Below are positions 1-7,291 of a DNA stretch of 49,753 bases, piece by piece (the stretch's first letter is position 1; each line of letters starts with the position of its first letter). The position numbers and the translations under genes are program-made. Under the pieces are notes generated by a model, which saw only the letters and a program-made list of their open reading frames with translations, was not told the DNA's origin and did no database searches. Location of the stretch: positions 1 to 49,753 of the forward strand of contig NZ_KB890441.1 of NCBI RefSeq assembly GCF_000373105.1, written 5' to 3'. This DNA comes from Neolewinella persica DSM 23188 (GTDB lineage: Bacteria; Bacteroidota; Bacteroidia; Chitinophagales; Saprospiraceae).

Positions 1-290
1 CAAGTGTTGCAGGGTCGCTTCGCTCTGGTTGCAAGTGTTGCAGGGTCGCTTTGCTCTGGTTGCAGGCGTTGCAGGGTCGCTTCGCTCTGGTTGCAGGCGT
101 TGCAGGGTCGCTTCGCTCTGGTTGCAGGCGTTGCAGGGTCGCTTCGCTCTGGTTGCAAGTGTTGCATGAGCATAGCACGACCCAGTTCTGCAACAACTGC
201 AACGGAGCGAAGCGACTCTGCAACGTGAGCGCAGCGAACCCTGCAACGTGAGCGCAGCAAACCCTGCAACGTGAGCGCAGCGAACCCTAA
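1..290. repeat. Head-to-head tandem repeat array (31-nt and 23-nt units)
   Basis: The left arm holds five units of 31 nt whose GTTGCAGGG starts fall at 6, 37, 68, 99 and 130, each with the core TCGCTTCGCTC or one change. After a turn at about 165-195 the same words run in the opposite orientation as 23-nt units starting at 221, 244 and 267 (CAACGTGAGCGCAGCGAAC). Units vary by only one or a few bases, so this is not CRISPR. The array may continue left of the window. No gene is visible in 1-405; reading frames through the array give only repetitive Arg/Cys/Ala/Val peptides. Confidence 0.9.
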
Positions 291-300
291 ACAATTCTTT

Positions 301-317
301 GCACCCGCGTCCGCGCC
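301..317 (+). repeat. Dispersed GC-rich element, copy 1
   Basis: Core GCACCCGCGTCCGCGCC. It is preceded by TAAAC plus an 8-nt tract ending CTTT and followed by an A-run. It lies about 90 bp before the start of the membrane protein at 406 and points towards it. Confidence 0.8.
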
Positions 318-405
318 GCAAAAGAGAAGTTGACAACGTTATCACTACGGAGCAACTTAACTACCCGTCTCCAACGTTATTCAGCGAACACCAAGCCACA
401 CCAAT

Positions 406-1002
406 ATGCCCGCGAAACTTCACCAACAAAAAGGCCGAGACCACCGCAAGTTTCGCATCACACCGAATGCCCTGCTGGTGGAACGAAAGTCGCTTGGCCG
501 ATTCGACGGCTATAAAATCGATTGGGAAGAAATCGACTTCGACGCCGTGGTGCAGGGGCGTGGATTCGACGTGCGAAAGACTTTTCTGTTGGGTGCCATA
601 ATCCTGAACGTCGTCTTCGCTTTCTGGATCGTTTGGCTCCTCTGGACCGGCATCCGCGGCACCTGGTGGTTTTATGTGCCCGCCATGCTGGCTGGACTGG
701 CCTTACTATATCCACTGCTCCTACTCGCTAAACAGGAACGCCTCAAAATCCTCTACGGTGACTCCAATGTTACCTTCTACTATCGCCCGGAAGACGAACA
801 AAGCGTCGACGAATTCATCGCCAGCATGCGCGTGGCCTGCGACCGTTACCTGCGCGAACGATTCCTACAAATCGATGAACTCCTCCCGCTCGACGATCAG
901 GTCAGAATGGTGCAGGGTCTCTACCTCGAAAAACGAATCAGCAGGGAAGACCTGGCTCAGGTAATGGAGGAGGTAAAGATGCGGCGGTTGTTTGAGGAGT
1001 AG
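406..1002 (+). CDS. Two-helix membrane protein, unknown function
   Basis: A 198-residue protein I do not recognise. Residues 1-57 are polar with an Arg/Lys-rich start. Two hydrophobic helices follow at about 59-80 and 86-107, joined by a short turn (TGIRGTW). Residues 108-198 are soluble and charged, ending in an acidic/basic helix (EEVKMRRLFEE). Both tails would then be cytoplasmic, a layout seen in bacterial PH-domain-like membrane proteins, but I see no diagnostic motif for that. The ATG at 406 is the first plausible start; frames starting further up run into repeat DNA. It is followed directly by a repeat array and faces the convergent amidohydrolase. That it is a gene rests on length, codon pattern and clear helices. 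Confidence 0.75.
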   Translation: MPAKLHQQKGRDHRKFRITPNALLVERKSLGRFDGYKIDWEEIDFDAVVQGRGFDVRKTFLLGAIILNVVFAFWIVWLLWTGIRGTWWFYVPAMLAGLALLYPLLLLAKQERLKILYGDSNVTFYYRPEDEQSVDEFIASMRVACDRYLRERFLQIDELLPLDDQVRMVQGLYLEKRISREDLAQVMEEVKMRRLFEE

Positions 1003-1222
1003 CGCCTGCGGCGCGTTGCAGGCCAGTCGCTTCGCTCCTTGTTGCAAGGCGCCTACGGCGCGTTGCAGGTTGCAGCTGCCGCATGAGGTAGCTCGCTTCG
1101 CTCGTGTTGAGCGACTCCTGTAACGCGAGCGAAGCGAGCCTCTGCAACGGAGCGCAGCGACACTGCAACCCCTGCAAACTGCAACCCCTGTAATAGGAGC
1201 GCAGCGAGTCCGCACAGCGACG
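1003..1222. repeat. Second inverted array of the TCGCTTCGCTC family
   Basis: This fills the gap between two convergent genes. It starts with two small hairpins (GCGCC-TGC-GGCGC at 1002-1014 and GCGCC-TAC-GGCGC at 1049-1061), then GTTGCAGG words and TCGCTTCGCTC cores. It turns near 1080-1110 and continues with the reverse complements (GCGAGCGAAGCGAGCC, GGAGCGCAGCGA). It is less regular than the array at 1-290. It could act as a bidirectional transcription end or transcript stabiliser; that is inference. Confidence 0.75.
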
Positions 1223-1223
1223 T

Positions 1224-2432
1224 CTAAACGATCCTTTGCACCCGCGTCCCCGCCCCAATCCGAAAATCTTCCGGGGAACGCCCTTCCAGCCCGGTAAGTG
1301 CCAGCAATCCCGGGGCCTTACCCACTTCCAAACTCCCCAATTCATCATCAAACTGAAGGGCCTCCGCGCCGTTAATCGTGGCCCAGGTAAGAAGGGTTTC
1401 GAACGGTAAATAGCTCTGGAACCGGCTGATGGTGCGCAGTTCTTCCAGAATGGATAGCTGCCAGTTGGAGGTCAGGCTATCGGTGCCAACGGTCATTTTC
1501 GCGCCCTCTGCTATGAAGACGTCGTAGCGCGGCAGCCGGTTTTCGATATAAAGGTTGGCGTTGGGGCAGGTAGCCCAGAAAATGCCGTTTTGGCCCCAGG
1601 CTTCGGCGGTGCGGATGCCTTCCGCTGTAGTGAGGGTATTATGGACGAAGATGGTGCGTTTGGCCGGGTCCATGTGTTCCAGCGCGTGAAAAATGGAGCC
1701 TTTACCGATGGGGGAGAAGTGGTCCAGTGTAGCGCCAAAGCCTTTGAAGAAGGGGAGGAAATCGCCATCGCCGGTCAGGAAGAGCTGGTCTTCGGCAATG
1801 GTTTCCTGGTTGTGGAGGGAGACCGTTTCGTTGCCGTCGTTCAGGGCGTTGATGTGTTCGTATAGCGGGTTACTGACGGTATAGGGTGCGTGCGGGACGG
1901 CGCTTTTAGCGTTGCCGTCGAGCGCGCCCGACTGGCCGTCGTACACCGTTTTGTAGCCGTCGTAGCTGGCCTCGGCACGGTCTGGCTGCATAAAGTCAAA
2001 CATCTCCACGAAGCTGTAATAGCGGATGTTACTTTTCTTTTTTACCGGTGCAGTATCCAGTTTGTTGCAAATGTCGCCAACCGCCTGGATGCCCTGTTCC
2101 CACATGTAGGCGTCGTGTTTTTCGATGGCGGCGTCGATGGCTTCCTGGGCCGTTTCCCGCATACTGATCACGTCGATCAGGAAGGGCAGCAGCGTCTTGC
2201 CCGTTTGGCTTTTGCCCACCAGGTGGCTGAGTTCCAGGTGGCAGTGGGTGTTGATAAAGCCCGGGATCAGGATACCGTCGTGTTTTTCGGGCGCGGTCGC
2301 AGGTGCAGTGAAGGTTGGAGAAGCAGGGTCCAGCACCGCCGTTATTCTGCCCTTATCGTCGATGGCGACTATGCCGTCTTTCATGGGGGGGGAGGTGATG
2401 GGGTAGATCCAGGGGGCGGTGTGGTAGGTCAC
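1224..2432 (-). CDS. Metal-dependent amidohydrolase (deaminase/chlorohydrolase type)
   Basis: A 402-residue protein of the amidohydrolase superfamily, ATZ/TRZ deaminase branch. The HxH metal motif is in NTHCHLELSH (about residue 62), followed by PHAPYTVS, LHNQET, FVHNTLTT and the Asp-containing GTDSLTSNWQLS. An N-terminal beta-sandwich (residues 1-55) and a C-terminal LEVGKAPGLLAL segment complete the usual fold and length. The order of motifs resembles aminodeoxyfutalosine deaminases of the futalosine menaquinone pathway, but also other cytosolic nucleobase deaminases; no menaquinone gene lies nearby, so the substrate is open. Two copies of the dispersed 17-bp element lie inside the gene, one near each end, and the last residues (AGTRVQ) are encoded by one of them. 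Confidence 0.85.
   Translation of the reverse strand: MTYHTAPWIYPITSPPMKDGIVAIDDKGRITAVLDPASPTFTAPATAPEKHDGILIPGFINTHCHLELSHLVGKSQTGKTLLPFLIDVISMRETAQEAIDAAIEKHDAYMWEQGIQAVGDICNKLDTAPVKKKSNIRYYSFVEMFDFMQPDRAEASYDGYKTVYDGQSGALDGNAKSAVPHAPYTVSNPLYEHINALNDGNETVSLHNQETIAEDQLFLTGDGDFLPFFKGFGATLDHFSPIGKGSIFHALEHMDPAKRTIFVHNTLTTAEGIRTAEAWGQNGIFWATCPNANLYIENRLPRYDVFIAEGAKMTVGTDSLTSNWQLSILEELRTISRFQSYLPFETLLTWATINGAEALQFDDELGSLEVGKAPGLLALTGLEGRSPEDFRIGAGTRVQRIV
1238..1254 (+). repeat. Dispersed GC-rich element, copy 2 (in amidohydrolase C-terminus)
   Basis: Core GCACCCGCGTCCCCGCC, preceded by CTAAAC and an 8-nt tract ending CTTT, the same flank as copy 1. It is antisense to the gene and encodes the AGTRVQ end of the protein. 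Confidence 0.8.
2290..2306 (-). repeat. Dispersed GC-rich element, copy 3 (in amidohydrolase N-terminus)
   Basis: Minus-strand core GCACCTGCGACCGCGCC, one change from the main form, preceded by CAACCTTCACT and followed by CGAAAAA. It encodes APATAPE in the amidohydrolase. Confidence 0.7.
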
Positions 2433-2492
2433 TTTTGGTCTTTTGTTCTGTTAGTCTGTTGGGGGTGAAGGTACGACGGGCGAAGAGCAACT

Positions 2493-2532
2493 CGGCTAAA
2501 GCCGGAGCTACATGTAGCTCCGGCTTTAGCCG
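2493..2532. repeat. Perfect 40-bp palindrome (REP-like)
   Basis: The arms CGGCTAAAGCCGGAGCTA and their exact reverse complement meet at CATG. It lies in the 314-bp gap (2433-2746) between the divergent amidohydrolase and trehalase genes; nothing else recognisable is in that gap. It has no T-run, so an intrinsic terminator is unlikely. The arms resemble dispersed REP-type sequences known in other bacteria, but no RAYT transposase is present here. Confidence 0.85.
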
Positions 2533-2746
2533 GATAGCTCATTATTTTGACTAATCTATGGCCCGCCATCAGTAGTACTATGAAAAACTGTACGCTCCCC
2601 ATTAGCCGCAACCATAAATTAGCAAGAAGACGTCATCCGCATTTCGTACCCAAGTACCCCTCAAACAGTTGTCCCCTATATTGCGCCTCCAATGCAAAAT
2701 GCCCCAAGCGCACCGCACCAGACATCTTATCTCGAAAAGCACAAAA

Positions 2747-4360
2747 ATGAAAAACCTCCTCCTCCCCGTTCTCCTACTGGTGGGCCTATTCTCCGCCTGC
2801 CGCCAGGACCCTGCTCCAGAAACTCCCCCAGTACCTGCGCCCGCGCCCACCTCCGAAACAGCCGCCAAATACCGCCAGGCCCCCGATGAATTATTCGGTG
2901 ACCTCTTCCGCCGCATCCAAATGGAACGCGTCTTCGCCGACGGCAAGACCTTCGTGGACATGGTGCCCAAAGCCTCCGCCACGGAGATCATGAACGCTTT
3001 TGCCGCCGAAAAGAATAAACCGGGCTTCAACCTGAAAGCCTTCACGGAAAAGTACTTCGCCCCACCCATGCAGCCCGCCTCCGGCTGGGCCAGCGACGGT
3101 ACCCGCTCCATCACCGAACACATTACCGCCCTGTGGCCCATCCTGACGCGCAAAGCCGGCGCTGACGAAGGCGCCGCCGGAAGCCTCCTCCCGCTACCAA
3201 ACGACTACGTAGTACCCGGCGGCCGCTTCCGCGAGGTGTATTACTGGGACAGCTACTTCACCCTCCTCGGCCTGCAAACTGCCGGTAAGGGCGAACTCGT
3301 CCGGGATATGGTGGAAAACTTCGCCTATCTCATCAAAGAGGTCGGCCACATCCCGAACGGCAACCGGACGTATTACCTGACACGTTCGCAACCACCGTTT
3401 TTTGCCTTGATGGTAGAGGTGTTGGCAGAAATGGAAGGGAAAAAAGTTTACCAGGAGTTTATGCCGCAATTGCTGGCCGAGCATGAATTTTGGATGAATG
3501 GGAAAGATGAAGTTGGCCCCAACACAATCGCGAAAAACCACGTTGTTTGGATGCCCAACGGCGCTTTACTCAACCGCTACTACGACGCCGGAGACCGCCC
3601 CAGAGCAGAGTCTTATCGCGAAGACGTAATGGCTATCCGGGAGAGTGGTCGCGACAGCCAAACCGTCGCCCGGCACCTCCGCTCCGGCGCAGAATCGGGC
3701 TGGGATTACTCCGCCCGCTGGTTTGCTGACGGTAAGAACATCAGCTCGATCGTTACCACGGACATCGTTCCGCCGGACCTGAACAGCCTGCTGTGGAAGT
3801 TGGAACGGATCATCTCTATTGAGCATTCCGAGATGGAGGTACAGAAAAGATTTATGGCGACGGCTAATGCCCGCGCTGTGGCGATGGACAAATACCTGTA
3901 CGATGAGGAGGCTGGTTTCTACCAGGACCGAAACTGGACGACGGGGGAGTTTACCGACTTCCTTACCCTGGCCGGTGTCTATCCACTTTTTGTCGGCCTG
4001 ACGGACAAACGACGTGCCGCATCAGTTGGCGACGTCATCGCCGAAAAATTCCTGGCCCCCGGCGGTGTCCGCACCAGCCTGGTCGATACCGACCAGCAAT
4101 GGGACGCCCCCAACGGCTGGCCACCGCTACAGTGGATGACTTATCAAGGCCTGAAAAACTACAACGAAAATTCCGTTGCCGCCCAGATCCGTAAGCGGTG
4201 GATGGAAAATAACGAGCGCGTCTACGCCAACGTAAACAAGATGGTGGAGAAGTACAACGTCGAAGATATTACCCTCGAAGCGGGTGGGGGAGAGTACCCG
4301 GTGCAGGATGGCTTTGGGTGGAGCAACGGGGTTTATCTCCGTATGGCTGCGGAGAATTGA
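2747..4360 (+). CDS. treA: Trehalase, GH37 lipoprotein
   Basis: A 537-residue enzyme that splits trehalose into two glucoses. Both family signatures are present: PGGRFREVYYWDSY (about 157-170) and QWDAPNGWPP (about 451-460). The catalytic acid should be the Asp of ESGWDYSARW (D320) and the base the Glu of GGGEYPVQDGFGW (E516). The chosen ATG gives a lipoprotein signal, MKNLLLPVLLLVGLFSAC, with Cys18 as the lipidated residue; a frame start at 2669 would bury this signal. A Pro/Ala linker follows (residues 21-33) and contains a diverged copy of the dispersed element. It should act in the periplasm or on the outer membrane. The neighbouring symporter is convergent, so the two are not an operon, though it could import the product. 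Confidence 0.95.
   Translation: MKNLLLPVLLLVGLFSACRQDPAPETPPVPAPAPTSETAAKYRQAPDELFGDLFRRIQMERVFADGKTFVDMVPKASATEIMNAFAAEKNKPGFNLKAFTEKYFAPPMQPASGWASDGTRSITEHITALWPILTRKAGADEGAAGSLLPLPNDYVVPGGRFREVYYWDSYFTLLGLQTAGKGELVRDMVENFAYLIKEVGHIPNGNRTYYLTRSQPPFFALMVEVLAEMEGKKVYQEFMPQLLAEHEFWMNGKDEVGPNTIAKNHVVWMPNGALLNRYYDAGDRPRAESYREDVMAIRESGRDSQTVARHLRSGAESGWDYSARWFADGKNISSIVTTDIVPPDLNSLLWKLERIISIEHSEMEVQKRFMATANARAVAMDKYLYDEEAGFYQDRNWTTGEFTDFLTLAGVYPLFVGLTDKRRAASVGDVIAEKFLAPGGVRTSLVDTDQQWDAPNGWPPLQWMTYQGLKNYNENSVAAQIRKRWMENNERVYANVNKMVEKYNVEDITLEAGGGEYPVQDGFGWSNGVYLRMAAEN
2831..2847 (+). repeat. Dispersed GC-rich element, diverged copy 4 (in treA linker)
   Basis: GTACCTGCGCCCGCGCC, two changes from the main form, with the usual pyrimidine tract (CTCCCCCA) before it. 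It encodes the Pro/Ala linker after the lipobox. Low-complexity coding could mimic the element, so this is weaker. Confidence 0.45.
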
Positions 4361-4372
4361 GTTAAAGGAGGA

Positions 4373-4406
4373 GGGAATGGGAGAATTCAAGCATTCTCTC
4401 ATTCCC
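4373..4406. terminator. Hairpin between convergent treA and symporter genes
   Basis: GGGAATGGGAGAAT (4373-4386) pairs with ATTCTCTCATTCCC (4393-4406), one mismatch in 14, loop of 6 nt. It sits between two convergent stops and probably ends transcription from both sides. T-runs are weak. Confidence 0.6.
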
Positions 4407-4418
4407 CCATTCTCTAAA

Positions 4419-6188
4419 CTACAATTTACTGCGGTTCCCCCACAGGAACCCAACACCCGCTAGCGCGATACCTACTGATGTCAGCGTAGCCAGCAGGTTA
4501 CCATAGAGGTAGAAACCAGTAGCGAAAAGGATTGAGTAAACGGCGATGGCACCGATGAATACGGCCCCGATGCGCAGGGTAAGGTGCTGATCTTGCGCTA
4601 CGACTGCATCTGCAGGGATGGCTGCAGCTACGGGTGCCCAGCCTGGCCCGGAAGGGTGGATTTTACGGAAAAAGGTCTCCAGGGTAGCGGCATCCGTCGG
4701 CGGTGTCATGAAGGTTACGGTTAACCAGCCAATGGTGGTAATGCTGATGCCGAGAAGGAGCTTCTGGTAGTCCAGCAGTTCCGGGAAACCGAGTGGCTCG
4801 TAGCCGAATTCGAGGAAGAGTGCTACCGCAAAGGAGAGGAACATGCCGGCAATCTCTGTGTATGCATTGATCCGCCACCAGAACCAACGCAGGATAAAGA
4901 TGAGGCCAGTACCCGCACCGATCTGGAGCAGGATGTTGAAGGCCTGTAACGCATTGGACAGGGCGAGGGCCAGGATGGCAGCGAAGACCATGAGCAGCAC
5001 GGTGGAAATCCGGCCAATGCTGACCAGTTCTTTCTCAGAAGCCTCGGGCTTGATGAACCGCTGGTACCAATCGTGAACCACATAGCTGCTCCCCCAATTG
5101 AGGTGCGTAGAGAGGGTAGACATCAGCGCCGCGATCAGCGAGGCGATGACCAGGCCCATCAGCCCTTTGGGAAGGTAGCTGAGCATAGCCGGGTAGGCCA
5201 GGTCATCGTTAACGACGCTTGGGTCTACGCCAGGGAAGGCTGCCTGAATACTTGCTAAGTCCGGAAATACAACCAGGGACGCCAGGGCAATGAGAATCCA
5301 GGGCCAGGGCCGAAGGGCGTAATGAAAAACGTTGAACAGAAGCGTGGCGCCCACTGCGTGCTTTTCGTTCTTGGCGGCAAGCATACGCTGAGCGATATAA
5401 CCACCACCCCCGGGTTCTGCCCCGGGGTACCAAACACTCCACCACTGCACTGCAATCGGTACGACGAAGAGCGGAACGTATACTTCGGGGTTATCGAAAG
5501 AAGGCACGAGGTCCAGCTTGTCGGCCACGTTGGCGTGGGCAAATAATGCATCTAGACCTCCGATTTCCGGCAGGTTCAAGATGTATATTGCTGCCCAGAC
5601 GGCGCCAATCATCGCGAATGAAAACTGTACGAAGTCCGTGATGACCACCCCTTTAAATCCGCCAATGGCAGAATAAGCTACGGTGACTACCGATACCAGT
5701 AAAACCGTTGTTATGGGATCCAAACCCAGCAAAATGCCCGCAATCTTGATGCCCGCCAGACAAACGGTGGCCATGATCATGACGTTGAAAAAGACCCCGA
5801 GGTAAATCGCTCTGAATTGCCGAAGGAAGCGAGCAGGTTTACCGCTGTAGCGCATCTCGTAGAATTCAAGGTCGGTCATTACCCCAGAGCGCCGCCAAAG
5901 GCGGGCGTAGACAAATACGGTTAGCATGCCCGTCAGCAGAAACGCCCACCAGGCCCAGTTGCCGGCCACACCATTTTTGCGGACAATGTCCGTCACCAGG
6001 TTTGGCGTATCCGCTGAAAAGGTCGTAGCGACCATGGATACCCCCAATAGCCACCAGGGCATATTTCTGCCAGAGAGGAAAAATTCTTTGGTGGAATCTC
6101 CACTGGAACGGCTAGCGTACAAGCCAATACCCAGAGATACCAGGAAAAATAAGGCAATAATGCCCCAGTCTAGATTTTCGAGTTGCAT
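4419..6188 (-). CDS. Sodium:solute symporter (SSS family)
   Basis: A 589-residue membrane protein with about 13-14 hydrophobic helices. The N-terminus shows the family pattern: helix, then FFLSGRNMPWWLLGVSMVAT, then TPNLVTDIVRKNG; an AYSAIGGFKGVVITDFVQF segment follows in helix 5-6, and ALMSTLSTHLNWGSSYVVHDWY marks the core region with the sodium-site Ser/Thr. This imports a solute with sodium across the inner membrane. Substrate cannot be read from sequence; SSS members take sugars, amino acids, sialic acid or nucleosides. The trehalase next door makes a sugar substrate plausible but the genes converge. The C-terminal hydrophobic pair (about 535-585) is an extension beyond the basic 13-helix form. 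Confidence 0.9.
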   Translation of the reverse strand: MQLENLDWGIIALFFLVSLGIGLYASRSSGDSTKEFFLSGRNMPWWLLGVSMVATTFSADTPNLVTDIVRKNGVAGNWAWWAFLLTGMLTVFVYARLWRRSGVMTDLEFYEMRYSGKPARFLRQFRAIYLGVFFNVMIMATVCLAGIKIAGILLGLDPITTVLLVSVVTVAYSAIGGFKGVVITDFVQFSFAMIGAVWAAIYILNLPEIGGLDALFAHANVADKLDLVPSFDNPEVYVPLFVVPIAVQWWSVWYPGAEPGGGGYIAQRMLAAKNEKHAVGATLLFNVFHYALRPWPWILIALASLVVFPDLASIQAAFPGVDPSVVNDDLAYPAMLSYLPKGLMGLVIASLIAALMSTLSTHLNWGSSYVVHDWYQRFIKPEASEKELVSIGRISTVLLMVFAAILALALSNALQAFNILLQIGAGTGLIFILRWFWWRINAYTEIAGMFLSFAVALFLEFGYEPLGFPELLDYQKLLLGISITTIGWLTVTFMTPPTDAATLETFFRKIHPSGPGWAPVAAAIPADAVVAQDQHLTLRIGAVFIGAIAVYSILFATGFYLYGNLLATLTSVGIALAGVGFLWGNRSKL

Positions 6189-6229
6189 GAATCTTTAAAT
6201 GAGTGGTGTGTAGTAGGGGTTAAGGTAGG

Positions 6230-6376
6230 AAAATAGTCTTGTAGTCTGATAGCCTTGTGGTCTTGTAGTCCACCGCATAAGACAGCCCGTTACGCTCGTA
6301 GGGCAAAATGGGAATGAATACAGGGAGGGTAACGAGCGAAGCGAACACCTATTTGCGGTAGACTACCAGACTACCA
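6230..6376. repeat. Composite intergenic hairpin element
   Basis: Repeated words TAGTCTTGTAGTC on the left and GTAGACTACCAGACTACC on the right are imperfect complements. Inside them CGTTACGCTCGTA pairs with TAACGAGCGAAGCG. The whole forms a long imperfect stem in the gap between the symporter start and queE end. Similar elements occur at 21518, 25560, 31040 and 46987. Confidence 0.55.
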
Positions 6377-6435
6377 GATCATGAACATAGATTAAGCTTC
6401 GGGCGAAGCTCAAAGCTTAATCTATGTTCATGATC
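6377..6435 (-). terminator. 23-bp perfect inverted repeat ending queE
   Basis: GATCATGAACATAGATTAAG and three further bases (6377-6399) are the exact reverse complement of 6413-6435, with a 13-nt loop that itself contains GCTTCG/CGAAGC. The right arm includes the last codons and stop of queE. It is placed as a transcription end for queE; there is no clear T-run. Confidence 0.7.
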
Positions 6436-7058
6436 TTGTGTGTTTGCAAACTAACCCGCCACTGCGGATGCGCCATACAGTAAGCCACCGTAGCCGGCGT
6501 ATTGTCCTTTCCAGCCTCGTCTTTAGGCTGCAGGAAGAAATGGGCAAAATCAAGCCCAACGAATAATTGCGGATGTGCCTGCGGCTCGGATTGTGGGAAT
6601 ACCAGTTTTAGTTCATCACCTTTGGTGACCACCAGGTCTGCATTGGCCTTTGGACTGACGCAGACCCAGTCGATGCTTCCCGGGACGGGAATTGTTCCGT
6701 TGGTCTCTACCGCTACCTCAAAGCCGCGATGTTGTAGTTCCCCGATCAGCGGTTCGTCGAGTTGAAGGAGGGGCTCTCCTCCGGTACAAACCACGTAGGG
6801 TTTACCACCGCCCGGCCACAAACTTTGCACCAGGTCTGCACACTGTACCCGCGTGTAGCGCCCACCATTTTTGCCGTCGGTGCCGATAAAATCAGTATCG
6901 CAAAATTTACACACGGCATCATGCCGGTCTTCTTCCCGGCCACTCCAGAGGTTACAGCCCGTAAAACGTAAGAATACGGCGGCCCGACCTGCCTGGGCGC
7001 CTTCGCCCTGGAGGGTGTAAAATGCTTCCTTGACTTTATAGGTACGTTCCTTGGTCAT
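6417..7058 (-). CDS. queE: 7-carboxy-7-deazaguanine synthase (radical SAM)
   Basis: A 213-residue radical SAM enzyme converting 6-carboxytetrahydropterin to 7-carboxy-7-deazaguanine in queuosine/preQ0 synthesis. The start region has FYTLQGEGAQAGRAAVFLRF, typical of QueE. The cluster cysteines are C35, C50 and C53 (C-x14-C-x2-C), the variant form known from some QueE proteins in place of the usual Cx3Cx2C. A VCTGGEPLLQ motif follows for SAM binding. I chose the ATG at 7058 (MTKERTYKVKEAF) over an earlier frame start at 7097, which adds 13 unconserved residues. No other que gene is nearby. The stop codon lies in one arm of a long perfect hairpin. Confidence 0.93.
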   Translation of the reverse strand: MTKERTYKVKEAFYTLQGEGAQAGRAAVFLRFTGCNLWSGREEDRHDAVCKFCDTDFIGTDGKNGGRYTRVQCADLVQSLWPGGGKPYVVCTGGEPLLQLDEPLIGELQHRGFEVAVETNGTIPVPGSIDWVCVSPKANADLVVTKGDELKLVFPQSEPQAHPQLFVGLDFAHFFLQPKDEAGKDNTPATVAYCMAHPQWRVSLQTHKIMNID

Positions 7059-7129
7059 ATTGACGGTTTCGGGAGCGCGAAGATACGGAAACGGCAAGAT
7101 GGGAGATGACCCTGCGTTAGATAGTAGGC

Positions 7130-7148
7130 GGGGGCGTAGCTTGCCCCC
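7130..7148. other. Short GC-rich hairpin
   Basis: GGGGGC and GCCCCC flank a 7-nt loop, 150 bp beyond the 3' end of the TonB receptor gene on the minus strand. The 194-bp gap also holds a GAGCGAAGCGAG word at about 7194. Role unknown; a transcription end is possible. Confidence 0.4.
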
Positions 7149-7291
7149 TTCTCGCTGGCGATAATTTTACCGGAAACTTCTGCCCCACCCATGAGCGAAG
7201 CGAGCACTCCCGTCTTAAGACCCCTAATGGCCAACACTGCGAAGCAGCCTTAATGCCTTAATGGTTATCCCCCTACCCATAATACCGCCAG

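Noticed and set aside
1..251. Open frames encoding repetitive peptides at the left edge
   Set aside because: They exist only because the 31-nt unit lacks stops; there is no start context or non-repeat sequence.
1238..2306. Amidohydrolase as cargo of a transposon with the 17-bp element as terminal inverted repeats
   Set aside because: Both copies are inside the intact gene, there are no target-site duplications, and other copies are unpaired.
2747..6188. Trehalase and symporter as one operon
   Set aside because: They are convergent and parted by a hairpin; functional linkage is only a guess.
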